Made by a program: the position numbers and the translations under genes. The notes beneath the pieces are model-generated. The model was not told where the DNA came from, made no database searches, and saw only the letters and a program-made list of their open reading frames with translations. 64,000 nucleotides of DNA from Thermohalobaculum sp965247385. Its GTDB lineage: Bacteria; Pseudomonadota; Alphaproteobacteria; Rhodobacterales; Rhodobacteraceae. Shown piece by piece: positions 26,242-35,204 of this stretch. Within the stretch, counting starts at the first letter, position 1, and each line of letters starts with the position of its first letter. The DNA lies in the NCBI GenBank assembly GCA_965247385.1, contig CBDFHG010000002.1, positions 806,001 through 870,000 on the forward strand, in the 5' to 3' direction.

Positions 26242-27369
26242 TCATCGCAGACGATCCGGCGCCAGCATAGCCTTGTCGAGCCCGCGCTTCTTAATATCCT
26301 CTGGCAGGTCGCCAGTAGAGATCAGCGCCGCTACTGCGCGCGAAAGCGCCGGCGAGGTTTGGATGCCATAACCGCCCTGCCCCGCCAGCCAGAAGAACCC
26401 GTCGGCCTCCGGGTCGAAGCCGACAACCGGGGTCTTGTCGGCAACGAAACTGCGCAGGCCAGCCCATTTGTTTACCAGGCGGCGCACGGTCAGGATGGTT
26501 GCCCTCTCGATCCGGTCGATCCCCAGTGCCAGGTCGAGTTCCTCGGGCTGGGCATCGCAGGGCGGCGAGGGGGTCTCGTCGGCGGGGGAGCCGAAGATCC
26601 GGCCTGCATCCGGCTTGAAGTAGAACTGCTCGTCGATGTCGCCGGTCACTGGCCAGGCCGAAATGTCGAGCCCATCAGGGGCATCGAAGATGAAGGCGGT
26701 GCGCCGCTTCGCCACCAGCCCGCAGGGGCGGATCCCGGCAAGCCCGGCGATCACATCGCACCAGGCACCGGCAGCATTGACAACAATGGGTGCGGCGAAG
26801 CGACCGCCGCGGGTCTCGGCCACCCATATTCCCCCTTCATGCGACAGCGCCTTGACCTCAGCCCCAGTCACCAACCGCCCACCGCGGTGGCGAAAGCCCC
26901 TTAGAAAACCACTATGCAGCGCGTGAACGTCCACATCCTCGGCGGCAGGCTCGTAGAGTGCAGCGGCAACGTAGCTCGGGTTCAAGGCCGGGTTCAACGC
27001 AACTGCCTCGGCTGTGTCGATGCGGCGAACCGGGTCGGACGCGCTGGGCACCGGTGCCATTTCAGCGTCGAGAACGCCGACCTGGTCCTCGCTTGCAATG
27101 AGCAGCACGCCACGTGGAGTCAACAGGGAATGCTCGCCAAAATCGGCTGGCGGGGCCTTCAGAAATGCTCGCCCGGCCGATGTCAGGGTCCGGATTGTCA
27201 AGTTGCCGTAGGTTTCGGTGAACAGCGCGGCGGAGCGGCCTGTGGCGTGATATCCGGGCTGGCTCTCCTGCTCGAGGACGGTAACACTGGCGTTTGCGGA
27301 CAGTTCATAGGCGGCCGATGCACCGGCAATTCCGGCGCCGATTACAAGGATATCGCAGGTCTCCGTCAT
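26242..27369 (-). CDS. DAO-family FAD-dependent amine/amino acid oxidoreductase
   Basis: 375 residues. FAD motif IGAGIAGASAAYELS is at about 9-23 and the DAO fold continues with YHATGRSAALFTETYG and the C-terminal FFWLAGQGGYGIQTSPALSR. Members oxidise D-amino acids, glycine or N-methylated amino acids. ATG 27369 has GAGG about seven bases upstream. Three 11-bp iterons lie 109 bases upstream and match those before the SDR gene at 5683. Confidence 0.9.
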   Translation of the reverse strand: MTETCDILVIGAGIAGASAAYELSANASVTVLEQESQPGYHATGRSAALFTETYGNLTIRTLTSAGRAFLKAPPADFGEHSLLTPRGVLLIASEDQVGVLDAEMAPVPSASDPVRRIDTAEAVALNPALNPSYVAAALYEPAAEDVDVHALHSGFLRGFRHRGGRLVTGAEVKALSHEGGIWVAETRGGRFAAPIVVNAAGAWCDVIAGLAGIRPCGLVAKRRTAFIFDAPDGLDISAWPVTGDIDEQFYFKPDAGRIFGSPADETPSPPCDAQPEELDLALGIDRIERATILTVRRLVNKWAGLRSFVADKTPVVGFDPEADGFFWLAGQGGYGIQTSPALSRAVAALISTGDLPEDIKKRGLDKAMLAPDRLR

Positions 27370-27477
27370 CGCCGCCCTCGTGTCGATTCTTGTCCGCTGA
27401 TCCAGCATTCATCCATATGAGAATGGGTTTCCATGTCCAAGCTGTGAAATGCGGCTTGCTTGCTAAAATGCCGGATT

Positions 27478-27510
27478 CCTTCGGTAGTGTTTTGGTGGTG
27501 TTTTGGTGGT
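27478..27510 (-). promoter_or_regulatory. Three tandem 11-bp iterons upstream of the FAD oxidoreductase gene
   Basis: Read on the minus strand: ACCACCAAAAC, ACCACCAAAAC, ACTACCGAAGG, followed by AATCCGGCA. This matches the 5510-5553 array in unit length, order of variants and downstream tail. Distance to the start codon is about 109 bases, against 130 at the other locus. Confidence 0.6.
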
Positions 27511-27590
27511 GTTAATTTCCCGACCCGCCAACGCGGGCCGATGTCGGGGTGTTTCCCAACCGCTCCTGCATTAATTATTGAGTTGAGTCA

Positions 27591-28885
27591 CTATCTTCGG
27601 AGGCCCTCCTGCAGAATCTTGGCGACGTGGTCGGTCGGCGCGGCGGCGGTCTTGTCAAAGTGGATCGCGTCGGGCGATAGCGAGGCGATCAACTCAGTCG
27701 CCGTCACTCCCTGCAAGAGTTGCGCGCCCAGGCCGGGATCGGCGTCGGCCAGCATGCGGAAGGCCTGTGCCCGCGCCTGATAGAACCCGGCGAGGCGCTG
27801 CAAGGAGCGATAGCGGTTGACCACGAACTGCACCAGGAAGATCAACAGCGCGACGATGGCCAACCGGGTGGCGATCCTGCTGGCCTGGCGCACCGGCTCG
27901 GCGGTGCGCAGCGCTTTATCCAGGTTGGTGGCCACCGTTGCAAGCGTTGCGACCGCTGTGATTTGGCGTTCTGCGAAGCCCCGCGGTTTTCAGGAACGCC
28001 TGTTGTTGCGCCTCCTGGGTTTGCAGCACCTCGATCGCTGCCCGGAGGTCCGCAAAGCATCTCAGGCGCTGCTCGGTTCCCGCTGGGACGATCAGGCCGG
28101 GAGGCACCACACCATCGTCCAGCAGCGCGCTGGCGATCCCGGACAGTTCCGTCGCTGCGACTGATTTCAATATACCGACTCATCGCCCCCCAACCGCGAT
28201 CAGCGTGCCGTCCGGCGCGGCGATCAGCGCATTGATCTGCCTGGCCAGCCGCTTCCCCACCGCCTCCGGCCGAATCGGCGTCCAATCGACGCCATTCACC
28301 GAGCGCAGGAGCAGGATCTTGGCGTCACCGGCCAGGTATTCCCGCCCTGCGGCGATCAGCGTGCCGTCCGGCGTGCGCATTAAGGTTTGAACATTTGGCG
28401 TATTTTCCGGCCCGGCGATCTCCGTTCGGCGCCTGACGGCCAGCGACGACGTGATGGCGGCGCGGAGAGCGGCCTCGGACGTCTTGAGGTCCGCTTTGCC
28501 CGTGGCGATCCTCGCAAGCAGCGCGTCGAGCGCCGCCGTCGCGTCGTCCATCTCCGTCTTCATCTCGGCTTGGTTGTCTTTAGAGCAGTTTCTTCGCGTC
28601 CTCCGCCTCGGCGACCACCACCGGCGGCAAGCTCTCTTCGAGGCCCAGATAATGGTCGATGTAAGCAATGATCAGCGGCAGGGTCAGCAAAATGACCAGC
28701 CCTGTTCCCAATAACCACCAGATGGTGACGAATTGGTGCCCGGCGGTTTTCTCGGTGTCTTTGCGCTGGTCATCGCACCACTTCGCAACCACGCGGAACG
28801 CCTGACGCGCCTTCTCGGTCAACGGAGGCGGCGTTGCGGTGTCATCGGGAGTGGCAGCGTCCGTCACGGAACCGAAATTCTCCAT
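27591..28885 (-). pseudogene. Decayed membrane-anchored coiled-coil/beta-propeller protein
   Basis: Several minus-strand frames appear to be pieces of one gene. From 28885: MENFGSVTDAATP, then a transmembrane helix (FVTIWWLLGTGLVILLTLPL) to 28580. In another frame a helical segment (MDDATAALDALLARIATGKADLKTSEAALRAA) leads into 1.5 propeller-like repeats, LMRTPDGTLIAAG ... LLLRSVNGVDWTPIRPEA ... LIAAPDGTLIAVGG, ending at 28180. The rest, in two further frames, carries a second membrane helix (LAIVALLIFLVQFVVNRY). The repeat unit is about 161 bp. Frame changes and an apparent repeat collapse make it non-functional. That these are one gene is inference; function unknown. Confidence 0.5.
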
Positions 28886-29188
28886 GTGCTCGGCATCGCA
28901 TTGTTTCCCCCGATTCAGGGATCGGCACCATGCGGAATTCCAACCTGATGCCATGAAATGAACCTCAAGCTCATTGCGAGGACCGAGGATATCCTGTTCC
29001 GCCCCGTCTTGACACCCCGAACAGCTTTGTCACCTCATCCCGGAGGTGGTTGAATTCGCTCCCCCGCCGCCCCGGATCAAAACGGGGTGAATTCCAACCG
29101 CTTATGCACTAACTAACAAACTGGGCCACAGAACTGGGCCACTGAGTGGGGACCGGCGAGGCGCGGGTTCCGGGGCACGGAGGATCGG
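28886..29188. other. Intergenic region upstream of korA
   Basis: 303 bases. Contains an imperfect inverted repeat (29048-29064 with 29082-29099, GGTTGAATTC and GAATTCCAACC) and a short direct repeat of (A)ACTGGGCCAC at about 29120-29143. No gene seen. The inverted repeat could be a remnant element end or part of the korA leader. Confidence 0.35.
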
Positions 29189-31108
29189 ATGGCGGCTTCC
29201 CGGCCGGCGATTCAGCAGACGCGGCGCGGCGCGAAGCCGGTTTCTTCGCGGCGTTCGGTGGTGGTCCGGTTTTGCGGCGATTCCGGGGATGGGATGCAGT
29301 TGGCCGGCTCGCAGTTGACGGCGACCTCGGCGATGGCCGGGAACGATGTTGCGACCTTCCCCGACTATCCGGCGGAGATCCGGGCGCCGCGCGGGACGCT
29401 GGCGGGGGTCAGCGGGTTCCAGGTGCATTTCGCGTCCGATGCGGTGCTGACGCCGGGGGACGAGGTCGATGCGCTGGTGGCGATGAACCCGGCGGCGTTG
29501 AAGACCAACCTGCACTGGCTGAAGCCGGGCGAGACGCTGATCGCCGACGACGACGCCTTCGACGCCCGCGGCCTGCGCCAGGCGGGCTACGCGACCAACC
29601 CGCTGGAGGATGACACGCTGGCGGGCTGGAACGTGCTGCGCGCGCCGGTCACCACCCTGACCAAGGCGGCGGTGGCCGGGACCGGGCTGGGTCGCAAGCC
29701 GGCCGAGCAGAACCGCAACTTCTTCGCCCTCGGGCTGGTCTATTGGCTCTATGGCCGCAACCTGGAACCGACGCTGGCCTTCATCGAGCGCAAGTTCGGC
29801 GACGCCGGGGGGGGCGCCATCGCCGAGGCCGCCCGGCTGGCGCTGAACGCGGGCTGGAACTACGGCGAGACCAGCGAGGCGCTGGAGCGCAGCTATATCG
29901 TGCCGCGCGCGAAGCTGGCGCCGGGGCGCTACCGCAATATGACCGGCAACGAGGCGCTGGCGCTGGGGCTGATCGCAGCAGCGCGCCTCAGCGGCAAGAA
30001 GCTGTTCTACAGCGCCTACCCGATCACCCCGGCCAGCGACATCCTGCACATCCTCAGCCGCAAACGGGCGCATGGGGTGCGCACCTTCCAGGCCGAGGAC
30101 GAGATCGCCGCCATCACCGCCTGCATCGGGGCATCCTTCGGCGGCGCCATGGCGGCGACCAGTTCCAGCGGCCCGGGGCTGGCGCTGAAGGCCGAGGGGC
30201 TGGGCCTGGCGGTGATGCTGGAGTTGCCGCTGCTGGTGATCAACGTACAGCGCGGCGGACCGTCGACCGGGCTGCCGACCAAGGTCGAGCAGGCCGACCT
30301 GTTGCAGGCGCTGTTCGGGCGCTCGGGCGAGGCGCCGATGCCGGTGCTGGCCGCATCCGGTCCTGCCGACTGCTTCGCCACCATGCTGGAGGCATGGCGC
30401 ATCGCGACCCGGCTGATGACCCCGGTCATGGTGATGTCGGACGTCTTCGTGGCCAGCGGCGCCGAGCCGTGGCGGGTGCCGGAGATGTCGGAACTGGTGC
30501 CGATCCCGATCCAGCACCCGGTCCATGACCCTGGGACTTCCGACGACGATCAGCCGTTCCAGCCCTATGCCCGCGACGATCTGTTGTCACGGCCCTGGGC
30601 GGTGCCGGGAACGCCGGGGCTGGAACACCGGATCGGCGGGCTGGAGAAAAAGGACGGCAGCGGCGCGATCAGCTACGACCCCGAGAACCATCAGCATATG
30701 GTCGAGCTGCGGGCGCAAAAGGTGAACAACGCCCAGCTTCTGATCCCGCCCATCGAGGTCGACGGCCCCGATGAGGGCGACGTGCTGGTGCTGGGCTGGG
30801 GCGGCACCTTCGGCGCCTGCCGCGAGGCGGCATCGCGGGCGGGCACCGGAGGATTGGCGGTGGCGCACGCGCATCTGCGCCACCTGCACCCGATGCCGCG
30901 TAATCTGGGCGAGGTGCTGGGGCGCTACACCCATGTGCTGGTGCCCGAACTGAACATGGGCCATCTGGCGATGCTAATCCGGGCGCAATTCGGCGCGAAG
31001 CTTGTTGGCGGGGTAGCGAGCTACAACAAGGTCCAGGGCCGCCCGTTCACAGTCGAGGAACTGCTGCGTGAGATCCGCGCGCTTGTATCGGAAGGGACCC
31101 CGGCGTGA
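29189..31108 (+). CDS. korA: 2-oxoacid:ferredoxin (acceptor) oxidoreductase, alpha subunit
   Basis: 639 residues: a fused gamma-type domain first (VVRFCGDSGDGMQLAGSQL, about 24-200) and then the alpha pyrimidine-binding domain (LFYSAYPITPASDIL, FQAEDEIAAITACIGASFGG, SSSGPGLALKAEGLGLAV). The C-terminal domain (VLVLGWGGTFGACREAA) completes the fold. With KorB it oxidatively decarboxylates 2-oxoglutarate, or another 2-oxoacid, to the acyl-CoA, reducing ferredoxin. Its TGA overlaps the korB GTG (GTGA at 31105-31108). Confidence 0.93.
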   Translation: MAASRPAIQQTRRGAKPVSSRRSVVVRFCGDSGDGMQLAGSQLTATSAMAGNDVATFPDYPAEIRAPRGTLAGVSGFQVHFASDAVLTPGDEVDALVAMNPAALKTNLHWLKPGETLIADDDAFDARGLRQAGYATNPLEDDTLAGWNVLRAPVTTLTKAAVAGTGLGRKPAEQNRNFFALGLVYWLYGRNLEPTLAFIERKFGDAGGGAIAEAARLALNAGWNYGETSEALERSYIVPRAKLAPGRYRNMTGNEALALGLIAAARLSGKKLFYSAYPITPASDILHILSRKRAHGVRTFQAEDEIAAITACIGASFGGAMAATSSSGPGLALKAEGLGLAVMLELPLLVINVQRGGPSTGLPTKVEQADLLQALFGRSGEAPMPVLAASGPADCFATMLEAWRIATRLMTPVMVMSDVFVASGAEPWRVPEMSELVPIPIQHPVHDPGTSDDDQPFQPYARDDLLSRPWAVPGTPGLEHRIGGLEKKDGSGAISYDPENHQHMVELRAQKVNNAQLLIPPIEVDGPDEGDVLVLGWGGTFGACREAASRAGTGGLAVAHAHLRHLHPMPRNLGEVLGRYTHVLVPELNMGHLAMLIRAQFGAKLVGGVASYNKVQGRPFTVEELLREIRALVSEGTPA

Positions 31109-32163
31109 ACATCCCGACCGAACCAGAACCCACTCCTGATCCGGCCCCGGTCCCGGCCGATTACGCCACCGACCAAGATGTCCGCTGGTGCCCGGGCTGC
31201 GGCGACTTCGCCGTGCTGGCGCAGATGAAGAAGGTGCTGGCGGCCCTCGGCGCGCGGCGCGAGAACACGGTCTTCATCTCCGGCATCGGCTGCGCCAGCC
31301 GGTTCCCCTATTACCTGGATACCTACGGGATGCACGGCATCCACGGCCGCGCACCTGCCATCGCGACGGGCCTGAAACGGATGCGCCCGGAGCTCGATAT
31401 CTGGGTGGTGACCGGCGACGGCGACGGGCTGAGCATCGGCGCCGGCCACCTGCTGCACGCGCTCCGGCGCAACGTCAATATCAAGGTGCTGCTGTTCAAC
31501 AACCGCATCTACGGCCTGACCAAGGGCCAGTTCTCGCCCACCTCGAACCCGGGCCAGGTCACCCGCTCGACCCCCTTCGGCGCGGTGCTCGAGCCGCTGA
31601 ACGCGCTGACCACGGCGTTGGGTGCGAGCTGCTCGTTCGTCGCGCGCGCCGTCGACACCCAGGCCGCGACCCTGAACGAGATCCTGCGCCGGGCGGCGGC
31701 GCACAAGGGGGCGGCCTTCGTCGAGATCTACCAGAACTGTCACGTCTTCAACGACGGCGCCTTCGACTACGCCAAGGACAACAAGATCCGCCTCGACCAT
31801 GTGGTCGAGCTGCAAGACGGCAAGCCCCTGGTGTTCGGTACCAACCGCGACAAGGGCCTGCGCCAGGCAGGCTTCGGCCTCGAGGTGGTGACGCTGGGCA
31901 AGGGAGTGAGCGAGGACGATCTGGTCCGCCACGACGAAGCCGCGACCACCCCTGCCCTGGCCCACCTCCTGGCCGCCATGTGCCACCCGGCGATGCCCGA
32001 GGCGATCGGAGTGCTCCGTGCCGTCGAAAGACCGACCCAAAACGAACTCATGGCGCCCGGTGATGGCCCGGAGCCCCGCCACGGCCCCGGCGAAGGCCCC
32101 ACACCAGACGATGACGATCTGGCGGCGTTGCTGCGCGGAACAGATAGCTGGGTCGTCGAATGA
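31105..32163 (+). CDS. korB: 2-oxoacid:ferredoxin (acceptor) oxidoreductase, beta subunit
   Basis: 352 residues. Thiamine diphosphate-binding subunit: RWCPGCGDF near 29-37, the GIGCASRFP loop, the TPP/Mg motif VTGDGDGLSIGAGHL and NNRIYGLTKGQFSPTS. It starts with GTG overlapping the korA stop. Residues 1-20 are Pro-rich, and there is a 35-residue acidic C-terminal extension. Partner of KorA in the cytosolic complex. Confidence 0.94.
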   Translation: MNIPTEPEPTPDPAPVPADYATDQDVRWCPGCGDFAVLAQMKKVLAALGARRENTVFISGIGCASRFPYYLDTYGMHGIHGRAPAIATGLKRMRPELDIWVVTGDGDGLSIGAGHLLHALRRNVNIKVLLFNNRIYGLTKGQFSPTSNPGQVTRSTPFGAVLEPLNALTTALGASCSFVARAVDTQAATLNEILRRAAAHKGAAFVEIYQNCHVFNDGAFDYAKDNKIRLDHVVELQDGKPLVFGTNRDKGLRQAGFGLEVVTLGKGVSEDDLVRHDEAATTPALAHLLAAMCHPAMPEAIGVLRAVERPTQNELMAPGDGPEPRHGPGEGPTPDDDDLAALLRGTDSWVVE

Positions 32164-32269
32164 TCCGCGCCCATCGAGCGAAATCCCTCGGCATTCTATC
32201 ACCAGCGGCGAATTGACCGCGTATTCTCCTTGACGCATCCGGCTCCGATGCGTAGATGACCTCCACTTC

Positions 32270-32345
<76 letters not shown>

Positions 32346-32376
32346 ATAAAATCAAGGACTAAGCTATCATCTCGAG

Positions 32377-32401
32377 CCACACCCCATAGAATGGGGTGTG
32401 G
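32377..32401 (+). terminator. Terminator hairpin after tRNA-Lys
   Basis: Perfect 11-bp inverted repeat (32377-32387, 32391-32401) with a 3-base AGA loop, then TTTG. It lies 31 bases after the tRNA. Confidence 0.7.
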
Positions 32402-32693
32402 TTTGTGAGCGCAAGGCTCGAAATTGGGACGCTAGTGATTCCAAGGGCACAATCCAGTCACGCCATTGAGGTGCATAAGCTCCCCAAAAAATGGCAGGTC
32501 TGCGTTTCACCCGGACGTTGGGCACCCTTACCCTATTGAGATACGACCTCAAAAACTTGCCCGGCAATACGGTCGGTTTTCAGAGCGCCAGGGCCATTTC
32601 CGGCCGACCACATCCGACAGGGACAGGCAGGCCGCCGATTGCATCCACGGGCACGCGCGCGAGCTATGCCTGATTTTGGGTGACGCGGCCTGA
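32402..32693. other. Unassigned sequence between tRNA-Lys terminator and IS256 transposase
   Basis: About 290 bases with only short open frames. It should contain one terminal repeat of the IS256-type element, but I could not place the ends with confidence. Confidence 0.3.
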
Positions 32694-33977
32694 TCAGGCG
32701 GCGCTGGTTTCGATGGTGTCAATGACGGCGACACCATCAGTGAACTTGATGCCTTCGATGACCTTCGGCAACTGATTTCTCCCGTTCAACCTCCGCCAGG
32801 TCTTTGAAGCCGCCTGGACGAGATTGAACACCATCAGCTTCACCGTCTTCTGCGACAGCGCGCCCTTGGTGCGTACGGTCCGGTGCCTGACGGTGGCGAA
32901 GACGCTCTCGACCGGGTTGGAGGTGCGCAGATGGTCCCAGTGTTCGGCCGGGAAATCGTAGAAGGCCAACAGCGCATCGACATCCTTCGTCAGGCATGTC
33001 GCCGCCGGGGCGTACTTGACCCGGTACTTTTCCCTGAACGTCTCGAGCGCGGCCACGGCGTCGGCCCGGGTCTCGGCGTGGTGGATGTTCTGGAGATCCA
33101 CCTTCACCGCCGGCGCCATCGAGTTGGGGAACTTGTTGAGCACGTTGGAGATCTTGTGGACCCAGCAACGCTGATGGCGGGTGCCGGGGAAGGCCTCGTC
33201 GAGAGCCTTCCAGAACCCCATGGCGCCGTCACCGACCGCGATCTCGGGCGCCATGGCCAGCCCGCGCGCCTTGATGTCGACCAGCAACTCGCGCCAGCTC
33301 TGCGCACTCTCGCGGATGCCGACCTGGAATCCGAGCAACTCCTTCTTGCCCTCGGGTGTCGCGCCGATGATGACCAGGATGCACTCGGCCTCGGGTTCCA
33401 TTCGTGCCTGGAGGTAGACGCCGTCGGCCCAGATGTAGACGTAACGCCGGGCCGAGAGATCGCGGTGCTGCCAGGCATCATACTCCTTCTCCCAACCCGC
33501 AGTCAGCCTGGAGACCACGCCCGGCGACAGGTTCGGCGCATCGGGCCCCAGGATCGCGCCCAGCGCCGCCTGGAAGTCGCCGGTGGAGATACCACGCAGG
33601 TAGAGAATGGGCAGCAGCACATCGAGGCTCTTCGTGCGTCGCGCCCATTTCGGCAGGATGTTCGACGTGAAGCGCACCTTCCCGGCCTCGGCAACGTTCG
33701 GGTGCCGGTCCCGGACCTTGGCCCGGCGGACGTCGATCGCGCCGATCCCGGTCTGTATCGACCGCTCCGGCCCGTAACCATGCCTGACGATCCTCTGGCG
33801 GCCATCGGGCAGCAGGTCATCCGCGAAGCTGGCAACGAACGCGCGCGCCGTCTGAAACTCGCCTTCTTCGTTCCCCAGCAGGCGGGCGTAGCCCGCGCTT
33901 CCGCGGGGCTGAGAATCGCCGGTCGTGCCCGGCATCCGCTCCGAGGCTGAGAGCAGCGCTGGTCGTGGGCACGACAA
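32694..33977 (-). CDS. IS256-family (mutator-type) transposase
   Basis: 427 residues. The IS256 DDE region is visible: YVYIWADGVYLQARMEPEAECILVIIGATPEGKKEL, then AVGDGAMGFWKALDEAFPGTRHQRCWVHK, and the C-terminal Glu region with TSNPVESVFATVRHRT. The N-terminus (GEFQTARAFVASFADDLLPDGRQRIVRHGYGPERSIQTG) is the expected domain, preceded by a 35-residue stretch of doubtful coding status. The frame is intact. It is next to an IS630 element at 33993. Confidence 0.92.
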   Translation of the reverse strand: MSCPRPALLSASERMPGTTGDSQPRGSAGYARLLGNEEGEFQTARAFVASFADDLLPDGRQRIVRHGYGPERSIQTGIGAIDVRRAKVRDRHPNVAEAGKVRFTSNILPKWARRTKSLDVLLPILYLRGISTGDFQAALGAILGPDAPNLSPGVVSRLTAGWEKEYDAWQHRDLSARRYVYIWADGVYLQARMEPEAECILVIIGATPEGKKELLGFQVGIRESAQSWRELLVDIKARGLAMAPEIAVGDGAMGFWKALDEAFPGTRHQRCWVHKISNVLNKFPNSMAPAVKVDLQNIHHAETRADAVAALETFREKYRVKYAPAATCLTKDVDALLAFYDFPAEHWDHLRTSNPVESVFATVRHRTVRTKGALSQKTVKLMVFNLVQAASKTWRRLNGRNQLPKVIEGIKFTDGVAVIDTIETSAA

Positions 33978-34001
33978 AGCGGAAGCCTTATACCAATCGC
34001 C

Positions 34002-34490
34002 CTAACGATTGACCTGTGCCCATTTTCGTGTGGTGATGGTGGCGATGGCGGCTGTATCGTTTGCGAAGAAGTTCCATGCGGTGCAGCATTTGTCGACGAT
34101 GTCGGCGTAGCCATCGAAGACGGTTATGGCGAGCTTGTTGGCGCGCAGGTATTGCCAGACGTTTTCGACCGGATTGAGTTCGGGCGCGTATGGCGGGAGA
34201 ATGAGCAGGGTGACGTTGTCGGGCACCATGAGGTCCTTGCCGGCATGCCAGCCGGCACCGTCGGCGACGAGTGCCGCGTGGGCACCAAGGGCTACGGCGC
34301 GGGCGATCTCGGCGAGGTGGGCATTCATCGCCTCGGTGTCGGCGAAGGGCATGACCAGACCGGCGGCGGTGGCGCGGTCAGGGCAGACTGCGCCGAAAAT
34401 GCAGGCCGATTTGTAGCGCGTGTCGCGGACGGCGCGGGGGCGGGTGCCGCGCTTCGCCCAGACCCTTGTCAGCGTGCCCTGCTGACCCAC
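34002..34490 (-). CDS. IS630 transposase, second frame (DDE catalytic domain)
   Basis: The -1 frame runs from the slippery site at about 34579 to 34002. The DDE domain shows IWFQDEARVGQQGTL (before the nominal ATG at 34490), LVADGAGWHAGKDLMVP, and LPPYAPELNPVENVWQYLR with the final Glu. Probably made only as a fusion with the first frame; the ATG at 34490 is not a natural start because it would remove the first catalytic Asp. Confidence 0.88.
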   Translation of the reverse strand: MGQQGTLTRVWAKRGTRPRAVRDTRYKSACIFGAVCPDRATAAGLVMPFADTEAMNAHLAEIARAVALGAHAALVADGAGWHAGKDLMVPDNVTLLILPPYAPELNPVENVWQYLRANKLAITVFDGYADIVDKCCTAWNFFANDTAAIATITTRKWAQVNR

Positions 34491-34555
34491 CCTGGCTTCA
34501 TCCTGGAACCAGATCTCGAGCGGTTTGCCGCGCGCCGCCTCGGGGAGGGCCGCCG

Positions 34556-35065
34556 CTACCGTCCGGGAGAAGTTTTTTTAAACGCCTCCTGCTCCGCGGG
34601 GTCGGCCTTCGGGTGTTGCGGACGCACCGACAGCCGCCGATAGCCGAGCGCCGCCAGCTGCTTGCCGACCGTGCGCTCGTGCATGACGACCCCGAACTGC
34701 GCCTCCATCCACCACTTCAGATCAATGCGCCGCCAGCGTACCACCCCGTCGACCTCCGGGTCGGGACCCTTCTCCACCTGCGCGGCGAGCGCGGCCTTCT
34801 GCGCCGCCGAAAGCCGTGGCGGCTTCCCGGGCGAGGGGCGGTTGGAGAGGCCGGACAGCCCCTCGGCGTTGTAGCGGTGCACCCAGTCGCGCAACGTCTG
34901 CCGGTCCATCCCGCAGGTCGCCGCAGCGGTCGCCCGGTCCGCCCCCTCCAGCACCAGCGCAAGCGCCAGCATCCGTCGCGCCGTGCGCCCATTCTTCGCG
35001 CCGCCCGCCGCCGCTCGCAACTCCGCCGCTGTCATATCCGTGCGTGTAATCTCGACACTTGCCAT
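34556..35065 (-). CDS. IS630 transposase, first frame (DNA-binding domain)
   Basis: 170 residues with paired HTH domains (AAELRAAAGGAKNGRTARRMLALALVLEG; GMDRQTLRDWVHRYNAEGL) and a linker GYRRLSVRPQHPKADP. It ends just after a run of seven A residues on the coding strand (34573-34579) within EAFKK. A -1 shift there continues as KKNFSRTVAAALPEAARG into the second frame. This is the usual programmed frameshift of two-frame IS630 elements. Start 35065 has GGAGG eight bases upstream. Confidence 0.88.
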   Translation of the reverse strand: MASVEITRTDMTAAELRAAAGGAKNGRTARRMLALALVLEGADRATAAATCGMDRQTLRDWVHRYNAEGLSGLSNRPSPGKPPRLSAAQKAALAAQVEKGPDPEVDGVVRWRRIDLKWWMEAQFGVVMHERTVGKQLAALGYRRLSVRPQHPKADPAEQEAFKKTSPGR

Positions 35066-35204
35066 TGCCATTCCCTCCTATGCGTCGATCACAGAGAGTC
35101 GGACTTTCGTTGATTTGGGAACCCCAAAGAGTCAAGAATCTTAGACGTTTAACCTGTAATTCAGGGTGTCACTTAGGGCGTAATCAGCTACCCTCTGTCA
35201 TCAT

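Larger units (their letters stand above)
33993..35188 (-). mobile_element. IS630-family insertion sequence
   Basis: About 1.2 kb with terminal inverted repeats sharing CGCCCTAA: near 34000-34008 on the left and, complemented, near 35173-35182 on the right. TA lies at both edges (about 33991 and 35189), matching the TA target duplication of IS630/Tc1/mariner elements. It encodes a two-frame transposase. Confidence 0.7.

Noticed and set aside
29102..30526. A 474-codon minus-strand frame opposite korA.
   Set aside because: korA has clear functional motifs and couples to korB; the reverse frame shows none.
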